A stretch of DNA of 64,000 nucleotides from Arthrobotrys musiformis (Eukaryota > Ascomycota > Orbiliomycetes > Orbiliales > Orbiliaceae). The stretch covers positions 1,922,001-1,986,000 of the forward strand of contig JAVHJL010000008.1 of assembly GCA_036971715.1 (NCBI GenBank). Direction: 5' to 3'. How positions within the stretch are numbered: the stretch's first letter is position 1; every line of letters begins with the position of its first letter. Position numbers and translations under genes: made by a program. Below the pieces are notes generated by a model. It worked only from the letters and a program-made list of their open reading frames with translations. It did not search any database and was not told the DNA's origin. Below, in pieces: positions 1 to 10,751 of this stretch.

Positions 1-3000
1 ATATCTACCTTGAATTCCTCGTTTTTGTGAGATTTGACTATCCTGCGTATGTGTTTTCGTTTGTTAGGGATCCCTTGGTTTTCCCCTTAATAGTTGTTGT
101 GTAATAGACCCATAGTAGCCGGGGGCCGTTGAACTTCAACCGACGGGATCCAACTCCGGCTCTACGTAAAATTAATTATGCTTATATGAAATTTCGTGTT
201 GGTCCGCAGTTATTAACATTCGTCCCTGTCGAATACTGCGTCGGCTCTTGACCCGTAAGCTAGCGTATCACAAATACTAAAACACCCTTGTATACATATC
301 CATCCTTGGTTTCACATGGGTTATAAAATATAGTCTTCTAGGCACACCTGACCCCATTTGAATGACGAACTCCTTTCGATTTGTATTAATGCGTATTTGG
401 AGTAATTAAACATTAGTTTCAAGCGTTATAAAGCACACATACACTATAGTATCTTATCAAGTTTAAAATTTCAAGCCGCGCTGGCAGCTTCCTAGGCCTC
501 CTGTGTTGTGGGTGTGGCATTCCATGAAACTTTTGTGCACCTGGGGTAACCTTGGCAGGAACCTTGCTTCTTGTAGCACAAAAGCATAATTAATTGTTGT
601 ATTTCGCAAAGCAACACAGGAAGTATCTCCTGGTGTATATTCTGGTTCGGAGGGTTGCATTAATTGGGAAGCTTGGACAGCACAAAGGATTAATTCGGAC
701 GCCGCGCCATCAGCCAACCCCAAATCTAATCTAACGTTGAGCTTGCGTCAAAATTTCATAAAAGAAAAATAATTATAACCAAGATGAAGCCGGTTATTAG
801 GATCGATAATATTGGCGTTCATCTTAGTTTTAGGAATAGAGCTAAGGTAACGTCACGTCGTGTGATCCATCCAGTCATAGTGTTTTGGATTATAGTATTT
901 AACCAGGTGAGGAAATGAGCTCGTTACGAGAATTGGTCCGGCGGTGCAGGAAGTGGAAAGAGATAGCGGCCCTACAATATCCTGAGGGATACAAAGCCGA
1001 GGGCTGTCTACACGAGTCATCAGCATCACCTCTTAAAATCTTAGCTCGCTCACAGCTTATCTAGTATCGCCGTATCCAAAGCCACCCGAGACTATTATTC
1101 TAGCTGCTGAGTGAATAAAGGAATTAAAATTGCTCTAGCTACAGCACTACCTTGGTGCTTCCTATTGAGGGAGGTCATACAAATACGGGCTAGTTCATGA
1201 ACCATATATGCATACCCTGGTAGCAATGCCTATCGATATAATGAGAATTTGAGGGATTCACCGAGCTCCCAGATATCAAGGCTTGAGCTCAAAGTTTGCA
1301 GAAGTCCTCAAACCTGCGCTGAGTTCTCAAAGGCCTTCGCCGCAACACCGAACCCTCAGCCTCGCAAATCAGACTGTGGCTCAATACCACCAGCCCCTTG
1401 AAATATCTAGCTTCGTAATTGCGCAAAAGGAAGTCGTCATTTGGTGGCTCGGAAACTCGGATGATATCTCCTCTTTTGATCGGTCCAGGCCTCTGCTCAA
1501 AGCCTATCGATACGGCGGCCTCTACTCATTTGCAGGCGGCTGGCCGGATGAGGAAAGCGTAGATGAGACTGACTAGTCTGAATCAAAAGGGCGGCGTGCG
1601 TGCCCTTGCCCGCCATCATGATCATCCGGGTCTCGGTCGAGGGGACGTCCCAGAGGTATCGCGGGGGCCGCCGCGATGTAGATCACCAGGTATTCTGAAC
1701 CATGTCTAGTTGGGTCATCGGTGGTTGATTGAAGTAGCCGTGACGAGGCCCCTCTACTCGCCCAGGCTGCGGGGTTGCAGCTGGTCAGGTCAGGATATCG
1801 AGGAATTCACCAGGATATTAATCTAAACTTTCAACTAGTCTCCTACAGTTCAAGGAGTATCAAATGACTGCATGTATTTGTGTATTTGCATTACATTCTG
1901 GCCTGCTCCCCGAGACCCTTCTTGCGGGGCTTCTGGTTATGCCCCGCAGCTTGCAATGCCCCAAACCACTGTTATAGTTTCTCGATAATTTCCAACCGCC
2001 AGCCCTGCCCTTAGGAAATTCAGCCACCCAGTTCACCCAGCGCTTGTGCGTGCAAATGTATCTCCACCTTGACCTGGCCAACCTTTCAGTACCTTACTTA
2101 CTGTCAACTATCTTATCTCTGCAGTGCCCCTTCCTCATCTCATCGGGTTACTTTTAGCAACATCACGATGTTGCTGCGGCAGCGGCAGTTGTTGTGGTGA
2201 TAGTGGGTGGAAAAGAGGCGGCGGATGGGGCAACCACGGCGGCACTACGCACCCCACCTGTAACCGTTCCATAGAAAATTACATTGCAGGATCTCATACC
2301 TCGGGGAGAGGCAGGGCCGAGCTCCTAACGACGTGAATCCTTTATGAACTAGGAATGTGTATCAATAATCTCTAATTCCCAAGAATTAGCAAATCCTTTA
2401 ACAGAAAAAAGGCTGTCTAAAAAACAAAAAGAGCTGTGTTGAAAAGTACTAACCTCTAAGAGGTGATTCCTGCATAATTGCTCCAACGCCCCATTCGCTA
2501 AGGTCCTATAATATAATACTACACCTGATCAAGTACATATCGCTAAAGTTTACCCTTCTGTGTCATGTTTTACGGTTGTAATATCTAATATAGGCCGTCG
2601 TATCACTGAACTAAGTTAGGACAGTCAGAACCTATAATACTAATAGCACTTTGGCAAGTGATTATCAACTATTAAGTTGCTCTTAGCTACCTTTTAGCTT
2701 AACTGCCCATAATCGCCAGAAAAGCCGCTAGGGTTTGCCTGCTGCAGTGGTCTGATGCATCCTTGGTCCGAATCCGAAAAGAAAAATATTGACTTGATCA
2801 CTTTCGATGTCTTTCTTCGTCTCCACTATTTGGGCCAACTTCACATGCACACTGCCGCATTTCGGGGTTTGAGGCTGGCAATACGGCATTTACCGATTTC
2901 GTCTAGCCAAGCGTATTCCTCCCTATCAATTCCTATCATCCTCCCACCCCCCTCCCCCTGCGCGAGTAGCAAGCAAGTTGGTAGGTGCACTAGCACATAC

Positions 3001-6000
3001 TGTGCATGTCTAGACCCTTTGAGTTGCCTCCGTTCATTTCTTAGATTGCTACCTGTACGCTAGATCCACACCACGAGGGATGTACGTCTGTGTACGCACA
3101 TACATTAATGATCGATGCCGTCTTCCGAGTCCGAAATTTTCTCAGCCTAAGCTTTAAGATTAGGAAATTTAGGAGATTTATTCATAAGCAAATTCTCCGA
3201 TCACAAGAGGGGGTACCGTCAATTTATGAGGGAGGCCAAGGGGATATGACGATGGCGATGGAGTAGAATATCTGCCTACTTTGGCCGTCATTTCTGTGCC
3301 GTCTGCACACCGTGTAATTTGGCAATATCAATATCCTATCACTAAATAAAATTATAATTCGTTTAGATGTTGGAGTATAGCACGCATTTAGTGCGTAATA
3401 ATGCATCGGCTGGTAAATTACTTCTTAAGCAACCATAAGCTAAAAATACCTGAAGGCGACTACTAATACTAAGGCCGGTAAGATTACTCGAACAAGCAAT
3501 TTTCTTCATAGTTGTTTTTTTCTTCTCTTCCTCTTTTTTTTTTTTTGCAGTCTGGAACCGGACTACTTTGTGGTGTGGTGTTTCCCCAAGTCTCAAGTTC
3601 CGTGGGCACAAACGAAAGTTCTGCCCAGGCCCAGCTTCAGCTCGTTTTTGTGGGGGTCCGAAAAAGTCTATTCCAAAACTAGACCAAAAATCAACCATCG
3701 TGGCGAGGAGCATTTTGACGAAAAATTGTTAGCGAGATAGGCTGGGCTTGCGAACCAGCCCACCTTCGTTGTTAGCTTCAACGCCAGCAAAAAACTCAGA
3801 CTTGCATAGCAGCTATATATGCGATGCAAGTATAGTTCACATGTTTAAACCATGTTTCATGCCCTTGAAGCCCTTCAACTAGTTTGGCTTTTTTTCTCTT
3901 GCCAATGCAGATGAGCATCGAAGGCATCACACCCGCGAATTCGCTAATAGGCCAGAAGCGAGGCTAATCGGGTTATAGTTGGGTAAATGATAAACTAAAA
4001 TGTGTAATCTGTGGGTTCGAGACCCTGTAGTAGTGGTGCTCTGGATAAGACGAGGGGCAAAAACAAAAGGGTCCTTCGGAAAAAGATGTACCGGGCGAAA
4101 GAAAAATAAAAAATAACGATAGAATACATTGCACATACGATCGTTTCTTCTTCTTCCTCACCTCGGCCAACATTGGGTTTATTTCGTGATCGGAGAGGTA
4201 CATCGATGCATCAATACTATTCCATAGCTAGTAGCTCGTCCGTGAATAAAATTTCTTTTCTTTTCTATCGCCCTCCGGTCCAGTATTTCGAGTACCCGTG
4301 CCGTCTTTTGCTGTACGGACACGTAGATTAAGTCTATCAATGCAATGGATCTAGACTGAACGATAATAACGGCAAAAATAATGAGTTGCATGCCGAGTGC
4401 GAATAATTCATTATACCAAAATTGGTGTGATCCCGACAACGCCTTCGTTATTGATTAACGGCCCGCAGAATATCTCTGTGTATCGATAACGTATCAATAG
4501 CTTGCAAAATTTATGCTTATATCTTTTTTAAGATGACGAATAATATTCGTTGTCCTAACAAGTATTTTGCGGGCTTAACTCTTTGAAACAGGGGCGGTAA
4601 TAATGTGGTTCGTGGTATAGCTCAGATACCACGAACTCGGGCCGTTGATTTGGCCAGGCGAGTATGCTAATGTATACGCTTTGGCTAGTATACCGCGTGT
4701 ACTTTGCTTTAGTCTCGGGATAGTTGAAACCCACGAGGCAAAATATGTGGACATAGCTGTTCCGTAGTCCGCATATGGGCACCTAACCCAAAAAACAAAC
4801 GAATTATATTGCCAAAATCAAAAACTACCACCGCACTTACCAACTTATTCCTCTTGATACTAACCTGAATAAAGGCAGAGGTCAAAAACTACCTCTTTTG
4901 GTCACCGCTCAAGCCCAAAGAGAAAGCAAAAAAAAAAAGGAAAAAGGAAAAAGAGCTGTCGTACTGGCCTGCAGAAGGCCTGAACAAGATACAGATGGGC
5001 ATACATAATATGTATGTACATGTGTCTCTACATTTCGAGGGATTCTCCACAAAAGGGATCGGGCCAATCGCTGTTTTTGCGTGGCGAGGGCTACAGATCG
5101 TACGTACTCGAGGACTGATGCAAAGCTGCAATAGGTATAATTGTCAAAAGGAGGCGGCTACCACAATAATGGGAGGTCGTTAATGCCTCGGGTCCCAGCA
5201 AGGGAAACGATTGTATCTCGCTCGCTAGTTTAGACTACCCTAGCTCCCGTTCGATTCCCCTTCACCGGATCGGAGAGGTGTGGTGCACTGGAAATAAAGG
5301 GGAGAAATGCAGGTGCTCGGGTTTGCGTGTTGCTTCTTCTAAAATGCAACGTCCTCCGTTGATTCCCGAGGTATTCATCGGCTTCTTAGGATCCCGTAAA
5401 TGCCTGTTTCAGTAATTTTGGCTATCCCGGGCCCTGGGGTGTCGCCGAATTACCGAAAGAGGTAAGATTTTGCTTTTCGTCAAGAAGCAAATCTCTCCTA
5501 GAGGGAATTACGAAACTCAAAAGAAGAAACGTGGATCGGAGTGGGAAAAAAGCAGTTTAATATTTGGGTGCTCGGGGTGACAAAAACAAAAGTGCCCCGG
5601 TTGTTCAGGTTGAATTCCCTCGGAAATCCGAACGCATCGAAAGAAAAGAAAGGAAAAATTGTGACTAACAGAAAACGGTCGTTCACAGGCTGCAAGTATA
5701 CAAGAGTGTGAAAGAGACCAAAAAGAGGCGCCGCCATGATATCTTGTGCCCTTTCCTGTTTTGTGATAAGCGCAGATGTGAGCCCGCCCAATCGCCAACT
5801 TTCCTTGCATAACACCGCTAAAAGATGCATGACACAGAAAAACCTAAGAACCAAAAACGCCATCTCTAAGCACATGCCCCATTAAACGAATTATCATGCC
5901 ATAATGTCGTGAAAAAGGCTAAAGAGTAGAAGAAAAGGAAAGAAAAAGTATCCCATGAACATGTTCCCCGATCTGGCTTAGAAGACAAGAAAGAAACATA

Positions 6001-6145
6001 CGGAAAGAATCTAAAGAACGCCCAGCAACTTTTCAAACGCCTGTTAACCGATTTTGAAACAAGAATGCCCCTAAAATAGTTGTGTCAACAGCGTGACCTG
6101 CAGTTCAATGGAAGAGGTCGTTGGTTTCCGCCACAATTTCCAAGC
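1..6145. other. gene-poor stretch
   Basis: I see no supportable gene here. Open frames are at most 125 codons, many lack an ATG start, and none shows a family motif or a splice-linked continuation. There are homopolymer runs (T near 3533-3545, A near 4927-4938) and mixed AT-rich and ordinary sequence. It could be decayed repeat DNA, but no ends or coding remnants are recognisable. Confidence 0.5.
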
Positions 6146-8164
6146 CTAAGTGAACTCCCAGACGCCACTCATACGATTCCAAAAGCCAACGAATTCCATT
6201 GAATCTATACGTTGAGATTTTTGCATGAGCTCCCACACGATTGTACGGAAGTAGACATCCCGTTCGTCCAACAACTTTTCAAGGACTTGCTCATATGTCA
6301 TTTCGTGATAGGTACCGTCACCGGCGATTATTTGGAGGCGCCGATCCGGGAAGATATTGTCCTTGGCAGTCGCCACTTCCTTTTGAGAGGCTGGTACCTG
6401 CATGGGAGGTTGGATATCCGTTGCTAATTCGGATGCTGTCTCGAGGTTGGTTGCATCCCCACCACCAGGTTCAACATTTTCCTTATCCCTAGCATCATGA
6501 GAAGTAGCACTCGGAGTAATTTCGGCCATTTCGCTCAATTCATGGTACAGAGATTCGCTCGTTGGAGTGATCCGATTCAAGTTGAACGTGAGCCTCCAAC
6601 GCTCCGCAGTCTCGGCCCATCCCCCAACTGGAATTTCGACACTATAAATTTGCTGTATCTTTTCAGCCTGAACTGGGTCAAGAATGAATTGGTCGGGCGT
6701 GTACCCGATTTCGTTATTGAGAATGACTGGCTTGTATATCTGATTGAACGAAAAATCGTCGATCTCCTGGCCAGAGGGTTCAGGGGCGAATTGGGCCATC
6801 CCATGCGGAGGCGTGTATGCGGGAATAGGTGAGAACGCTGGCAGGGGGGCAGCTTGAGCCTTTGCTCTTCTAACTCGCTTTCGTTGACCATTCTCATTCG
6901 TTCGAGGTCGACCTCGTTTTGGAGGAACATAGTCCGGTTGAGCCATAGCCTGTATTCGTCGTTGGCGTTTAGAACCTGGGACGATTGGTCTTCCACGCCC
7001 TCGTTTAGCGGGTATCGTAAGCGCTAAAGAAGCACCATCTGCCGAGTCTTCGCTAGAGGGTGGTAGAAGGCTAGTATTACCACTCAAGACACCAGAGGGG
7101 GCCTCGATGTTGTCTTCTTTACCGTACTTTAGGTTGGAATTCATTCGCGAAAGACAGTTACCAGCAGAGCCAGCTCCAGCACCGCAAGCTGCAGCGTATT
7201 CTTCTAGGTCAATAGTCTTGTCGGAATCGAAGTAGCTACCGTCGGCACGGGCGTCCGGGTCGGTTTCATGTCTAAATCCAACCGATTTAGCAAAAGCCTG
7301 GGGCATCGAAAGCGGTCTCCTGCCGATCCCTCCTATATTTTCGAGATCGATGCCCTCATCAAGATCAGACCCGGCAGAATTTCCAGACGTTTCTGCAAGC
7401 GGGAAGCGACCCATAGAACAATATTCGCTACGGCCACCGGTAATTGGTGCCTTTCCCTTTCCCTTTCCCTTCGATTTGGTGGCCTCGAAGCTAGGGGTGT
7501 TACCAAAGTTAACGCTTCCCGCTTTGAGTGCAAGCTTGCCTCTCTGTGGACCGGCGGTGGGTATAGGGGGATCCAAATGCGCTTCCGGGACTAGTCGGCC
7601 AGTGGGAGCAATTTGAGCTCCTGGAGACATGCCAATGAAGCCGTACTCCCCATCGACACTTGGGAGGATGAATGAACCTGCCTCAACTGTGCCGACTAGA
7701 TTTTGGAATGCCTCGTAGTCGGAGCTACCGGAATTTTCAAGATGAGGATCAATCACCAGCCCTCCCCCAATCAAATTAGGGTTGGGATTAAGCAGATGCT
7801 GGTCGATGAACGCCTCATTATATTGATCGTAAAGCTGGTATCCAGGAGCTACCGGCAGAAATGGAGGAGTGGAGTCATGCGGGAAGAGCATAGATGTGGA
7901 TATAAATCCAGAGCCGTCATCCAGTTCATGAGGTGCATCCACCTCGTCGTCATATATGGAATGCAATTCCGAAGCTCCAGGGAGAAGAATAGCAGGGTTC
8001 ATGCCAAACTGGGAGATTTCTGCATTCCACTCCTCGAAGAAATCTGTCCCATCGTCATCACCGGCCTCTGGGGGGCCTCCAACGCTGAGATTGAAATCGA
8101 CAAGAGGGCCGAGGGACCCGTTGGCATCCAAAATCTCGTTGAAGTCATCATTGAGATTTGCCAT
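6146..8164 (-). CDS. AT-hook nuclear protein (672 aa)
   Basis: Single-exon coding region for a largely low-complexity, acidic-then-basic protein. It has two AT-hook cores, RGRGRP near residue 386 and KRGRPR near residue 415. They lie in a strongly basic patch that also holds a KRVRR stretch, with a KGKGKGK run near residue 233. AT-hooks bind the minor groove of AT-rich DNA, so a chromatin or transcription role in the nucleus is inferred. The N-terminal third is acidic (DDDG, EEW, DDEVD) and could be an activation-type segment. The last about 60 residues look folded and rich in aromatic residues (ending GVWEFT). I chose the ATG at 8164 because the open frame upstream of it has only a GTG start and contains a good splice donor and acceptor. 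With that intron removed, an in-frame TGA lies directly upstream. Family and target are not recognised. Confidence 0.75.
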   Translation of the reverse strand: MANLNDDFNEILDANGSLGPLVDFNLSVGGPPEAGDDDGTDFFEEWNAEISQFGMNPAILLPGASELHSIYDDEVDAPHELDDGSGFISTSMLFPHDSTPPFLPVAPGYQLYDQYNEAFIDQHLLNPNPNLIGGGLVIDPHLENSGSSDYEAFQNLVGTVEAGSFILPSVDGEYGFIGMSPGAQIAPTGRLVPEAHLDPPIPTAGPQRGKLALKAGSVNFGNTPSFEATKSKGKGKGKAPITGGRSEYCSMGRFPLAETSGNSAGSDLDEGIDLENIGGIGRRPLSMPQAFAKSVGFRHETDPDARADGSYFDSDKTIDLEEYAAACGAGAGSAGNCLSRMNSNLKYGKEDNIEAPSGVLSGNTSLLPPSSEDSADGASLALTIPAKRGRGRPIVPGSKRQRRIQAMAQPDYVPPKRGRPRTNENGQRKRVRRAKAQAAPLPAFSPIPAYTPPHGMAQFAPEPSGQEIDDFSFNQIYKPVILNNEIGYTPDQFILDPVQAEKIQQIYSVEIPVGGWAETAERWRLTFNLNRITPTSESLYHELSEMAEITPSATSHDARDKENVEPGGGDATNLETASELATDIQPPMQVPASQKEVATAKDNIFPDRRLQIIAGDGTYHEMTYEQVLEKLLDERDVYFRTIVWELMQKSQRIDSMEFVGFWNRMSGVWEFT

Positions 8165-8174
8165 GATGATGTTT

Positions 8175-8278
8175 CTAACATCGTGAGCACCATTAGTAAG
8201 AGCGTGCCTGAGCGTGCAAACCAAAGGGCCTGCATCCACCTGGGCAGGCGGATAGATGCATCTGACCATGGCACTTAC
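8175..8278 (-). other. predicted 5'UTR intron of the AT-hook gene
   Basis: On the minus strand a GTAAGT donor begins at 8278 and a TTAG acceptor ends at 8175, 10 nt before the ATG at 8164. Splicing leaves a TGA in frame just before the start codon, which fits an untranslated leader exon. Confidence 0.5.
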
Positions 8279-8293
8279 CAGTTGCCAATGCAC

Positions 8294-8817
8294 GTTGGGC
8301 TTATTATCAGAAGATTATATAGAACTGCAGTGCCACTAGGCGCCACCTTGAAGCCACGAAGGCGAGCTGGGAGATTGGAGAGTGCTGAGGATGGGTTTGC
8401 TTGATGCGATGGAAGCGATAGTGCGGGGAGGTGTTGATGGAAGAGTGAAGGTGGCAGGTGGAGGACGTGCAGGCAGATTCCTGACAAGATGCTCGTGGCG
8501 GCCATTATTGCTGTCATTTTCGAGTGGTCGACCGGGCACTCGAGTAGCGATCCCAACTCCGTCGAGGGGAGTTGGGATGGCAATTGAGGAGAACTGGGCG
8601 TGCAGTGAGCTGCCATGCCGTCTCAGCAGAGAGTGTGGTATCTAGGAAAACGGGCAGTTAGCAACTGGGTTGGATGGATCCGCACGTCTACACAAGTAAT
8701 CACCGAAATATGAAATGAGTAATTCTAGGCTATTGCCGCCTGGATACATAGTAGGTGGGCAGGTAGGTGGGCAGTAGCAATGGGCAGATAGGCTACTCAT
8801 CAGGGCCGAAACATCAC
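8294..8817. other. intergenic, promoter of AT-hook gene and 3' side of permease
   Basis: Sequence between two minus-strand genes. It contains the TATA-like element and a short inverted repeat of GTTGGGA/TCCCAAC around 8549-8577. A 113-codon minus-strand frame (8275-8616) starts with ATG, but it runs across the predicted leader intron donor and lacks recognisable protein features. Confidence 0.4.
8315..8321 (-). promoter_or_regulatory. TATA-like element
   Basis: TATATAA on the minus strand, about 37 nt upstream of the predicted leader-exon donor of the AT-hook gene. It would place transcription start in the short leader exon. No other promoter motif is evident. Confidence 0.3.
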
Positions 8818-10751
8818 TTACATTTTCTTCCACTTTGGCCAGTCAGCTTCCCTTTCCCTCCTCTCCTCGATCCAGCTCTCATCCAGCAATCCAATACACC
8901 CTGTGACGAGATCGATCTTATCGACCTTGAGTATCTTCGTCTTGAAGAACAGCTTGTATGCGAAGTATTCTACCAAAAGCATGGGCACTGTCAAATATTT
9001 CATCATGAAATTCTTTATATCAGGCTTCCAGCTATCTGTCGTGAAGAGGGCTGTCCATAACACTGCCAGGAAGACGACAATATTCAAAGAAAGCCCAAGG
9101 TATGACCCGAATATCCCTCCCTGAGACCGGTAGGCCAACTGATCTAGGGAGTTTCCTTGTGCCTTCCAGGCGGCCCGGAACCGGATATGGCAGAGACATA
9201 TCGAGCCCCAGGTGAAGAAGGATCCTAGTCCGCATATAGACAGCAACCAGTTGAAAACTTCACCCTCCGTCTCGTATCCGAGGGCTGATACATATGCTAT
9301 AAAGCCGAAAACCAATGTGAGCAGCGTAGCTCTCATCGGCCGCCCTTCCCTGTCAATAAACCTTAGCGCTGACGGACCCTGTCCTTGCTCTGCTATTGCT
9401 GCGATAACGCGAGAAGATGCATAAACGCAAGTATTTGCTACAGAGAGCACTGATAATAGAACGACCCCGTTGAATATGTCAGGAAGGTACATTATTCCCG
9501 CGCTTTTGATGGCGATAACAAATGGAGACGTCGACTTTCCTTCCGAAAGCAGTCGAGGGTCGTCGAACGGGACCAAAAATGTAACGATGAGAAGGGATAT
9601 CAGATAAAAACTGGTCAGGCTGGCGTAGGTCTTTTTTGTGGCGGTTGGGATCGATCTCCGAGGGTTTCTTGTCTCAGCGGCAGCGAGCCCAAGAAGCTCA
9701 AAGCCGCCAAACGAGAAAGCTGCATTTACAAAAACCGATACCACCCCAGTTATTCCATTGAGGAATGGCCCTGGCGGTTTTGACCACGTCTTTGCCCCAA
9801 GATAGCTCCCCTCTGGGCCTCCCGCAACATCGATGGTTATACCGAGGATGATGAAGCCAATGATTGCAAAAACTTTTATAGTGGTGAAGATATTCTCGAT
9901 CTCGGCGTACACTCTTATTCCAAACAGGTTGAAGCAGACTATCGCGACGAAGAATACCGTCACCCAGACCGCCCGAGGTGCTACCGCGTCCATATTCCAA
10001 TAGTCCAGCACTGTCACAGCGACAACTAGCTCGAGCGGAAGTGTTACCGCCCAAGATAACGCATAAGTATAGTTTTGCGCAAACCCCCATGCTGGGTCTA
10101 TAAATCGGATCGAATATGCTGCGAAAGAGCCCGCGATGGGATACACTACAGCGAGTTCCGTGAGAGCTTGCATAGTGCACCACATCAGTACCGCGACGAA
10201 AGTGTAGCACAACATAACTGCACCGGGGCCGCCAGTCGCCAATGCCGCTCCTGAACCTGAAAAAAGACCGCTACCTAATACAATGGAACCCAAAGCCGTT
10301 AGCACCAACATATCGATTACGCGACCTTCTAACATATAAATATATATATACCTATACAACATCCAAGCACGATAACTTGCAAGTGCCTGCTGCCTAGCTT
10401 TTTACTCAGCGGCGCATTGGCGGTGTTGAACGCCGCCTTGAATGGATCTGGCAGATTATACCAGTTCTCGGCCAACAACGAGCCGTCGCTACTAGACCCG
10501 CCGGATGTGTAACTTGGATGACGTTTGAACCCATCTTTCCAGTCCGAAATCCTCTCCTTTATACGGGCGGACAGTGGGGTATCGTGCTCGCTAATAAGCG
10601 ACGGCGGGTATGCGATACTATCGTGTCTGTGATCATAATACTCGAGAGCACGCCCCCATGGCACAGCTCCTGATGGAAGTGGTGTCCCTGAACCATGTTG
10701 CGATTGTTGGTCCCGGTCGGCTGTTGTTGGTGTCGGGGGAACGAGCGCCAT
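8818..10751 (-). CDS. amino-acid permease (618 aa)
   Basis: Two exons, 10352-10751 and 8818-10274. The 77-nt intron (10275-10351) joins the halves of the first transmembrane motif to give CCIGSGLFSGSGAALATGG. This is the classic motif of fungal yeast-type amino-acid permeases (APC superfamily), normally preceded by a SRHLQ-type sequence, as here. About 12 hydrophobic segments follow, then a cytoplasmic tail with a WIEERRERE stretch. The N-terminal about 110 residues are hydrophilic and Pro/Ser-rich, as usual for the regulatory tail. The role is proton-driven uptake of amino acids at the plasma membrane; substrate specificity cannot be read from sequence. The open frame of the second exon continues upstream into the intron, but only the spliced form restores the motif. 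Confidence 0.92.

Noticed and set aside
3961..4045. tRNA-like T-loop (GGTTCGAGACCC)
   Set aside because: No matching acceptor stem, D-arm or anticodon arm could be assembled.
5498..5875. 125-codon minus-strand frame with ATG, hydrophobic
   Set aside because: No motif, overlapped by another frame, low-complexity Phe-rich translation; no promoter or splice support.
7703..8404. 233-codon plus-strand open frame
   Set aside because: Antisense shadow of the AT-hook gene; no motif, and the opposite strand has the coherent product.
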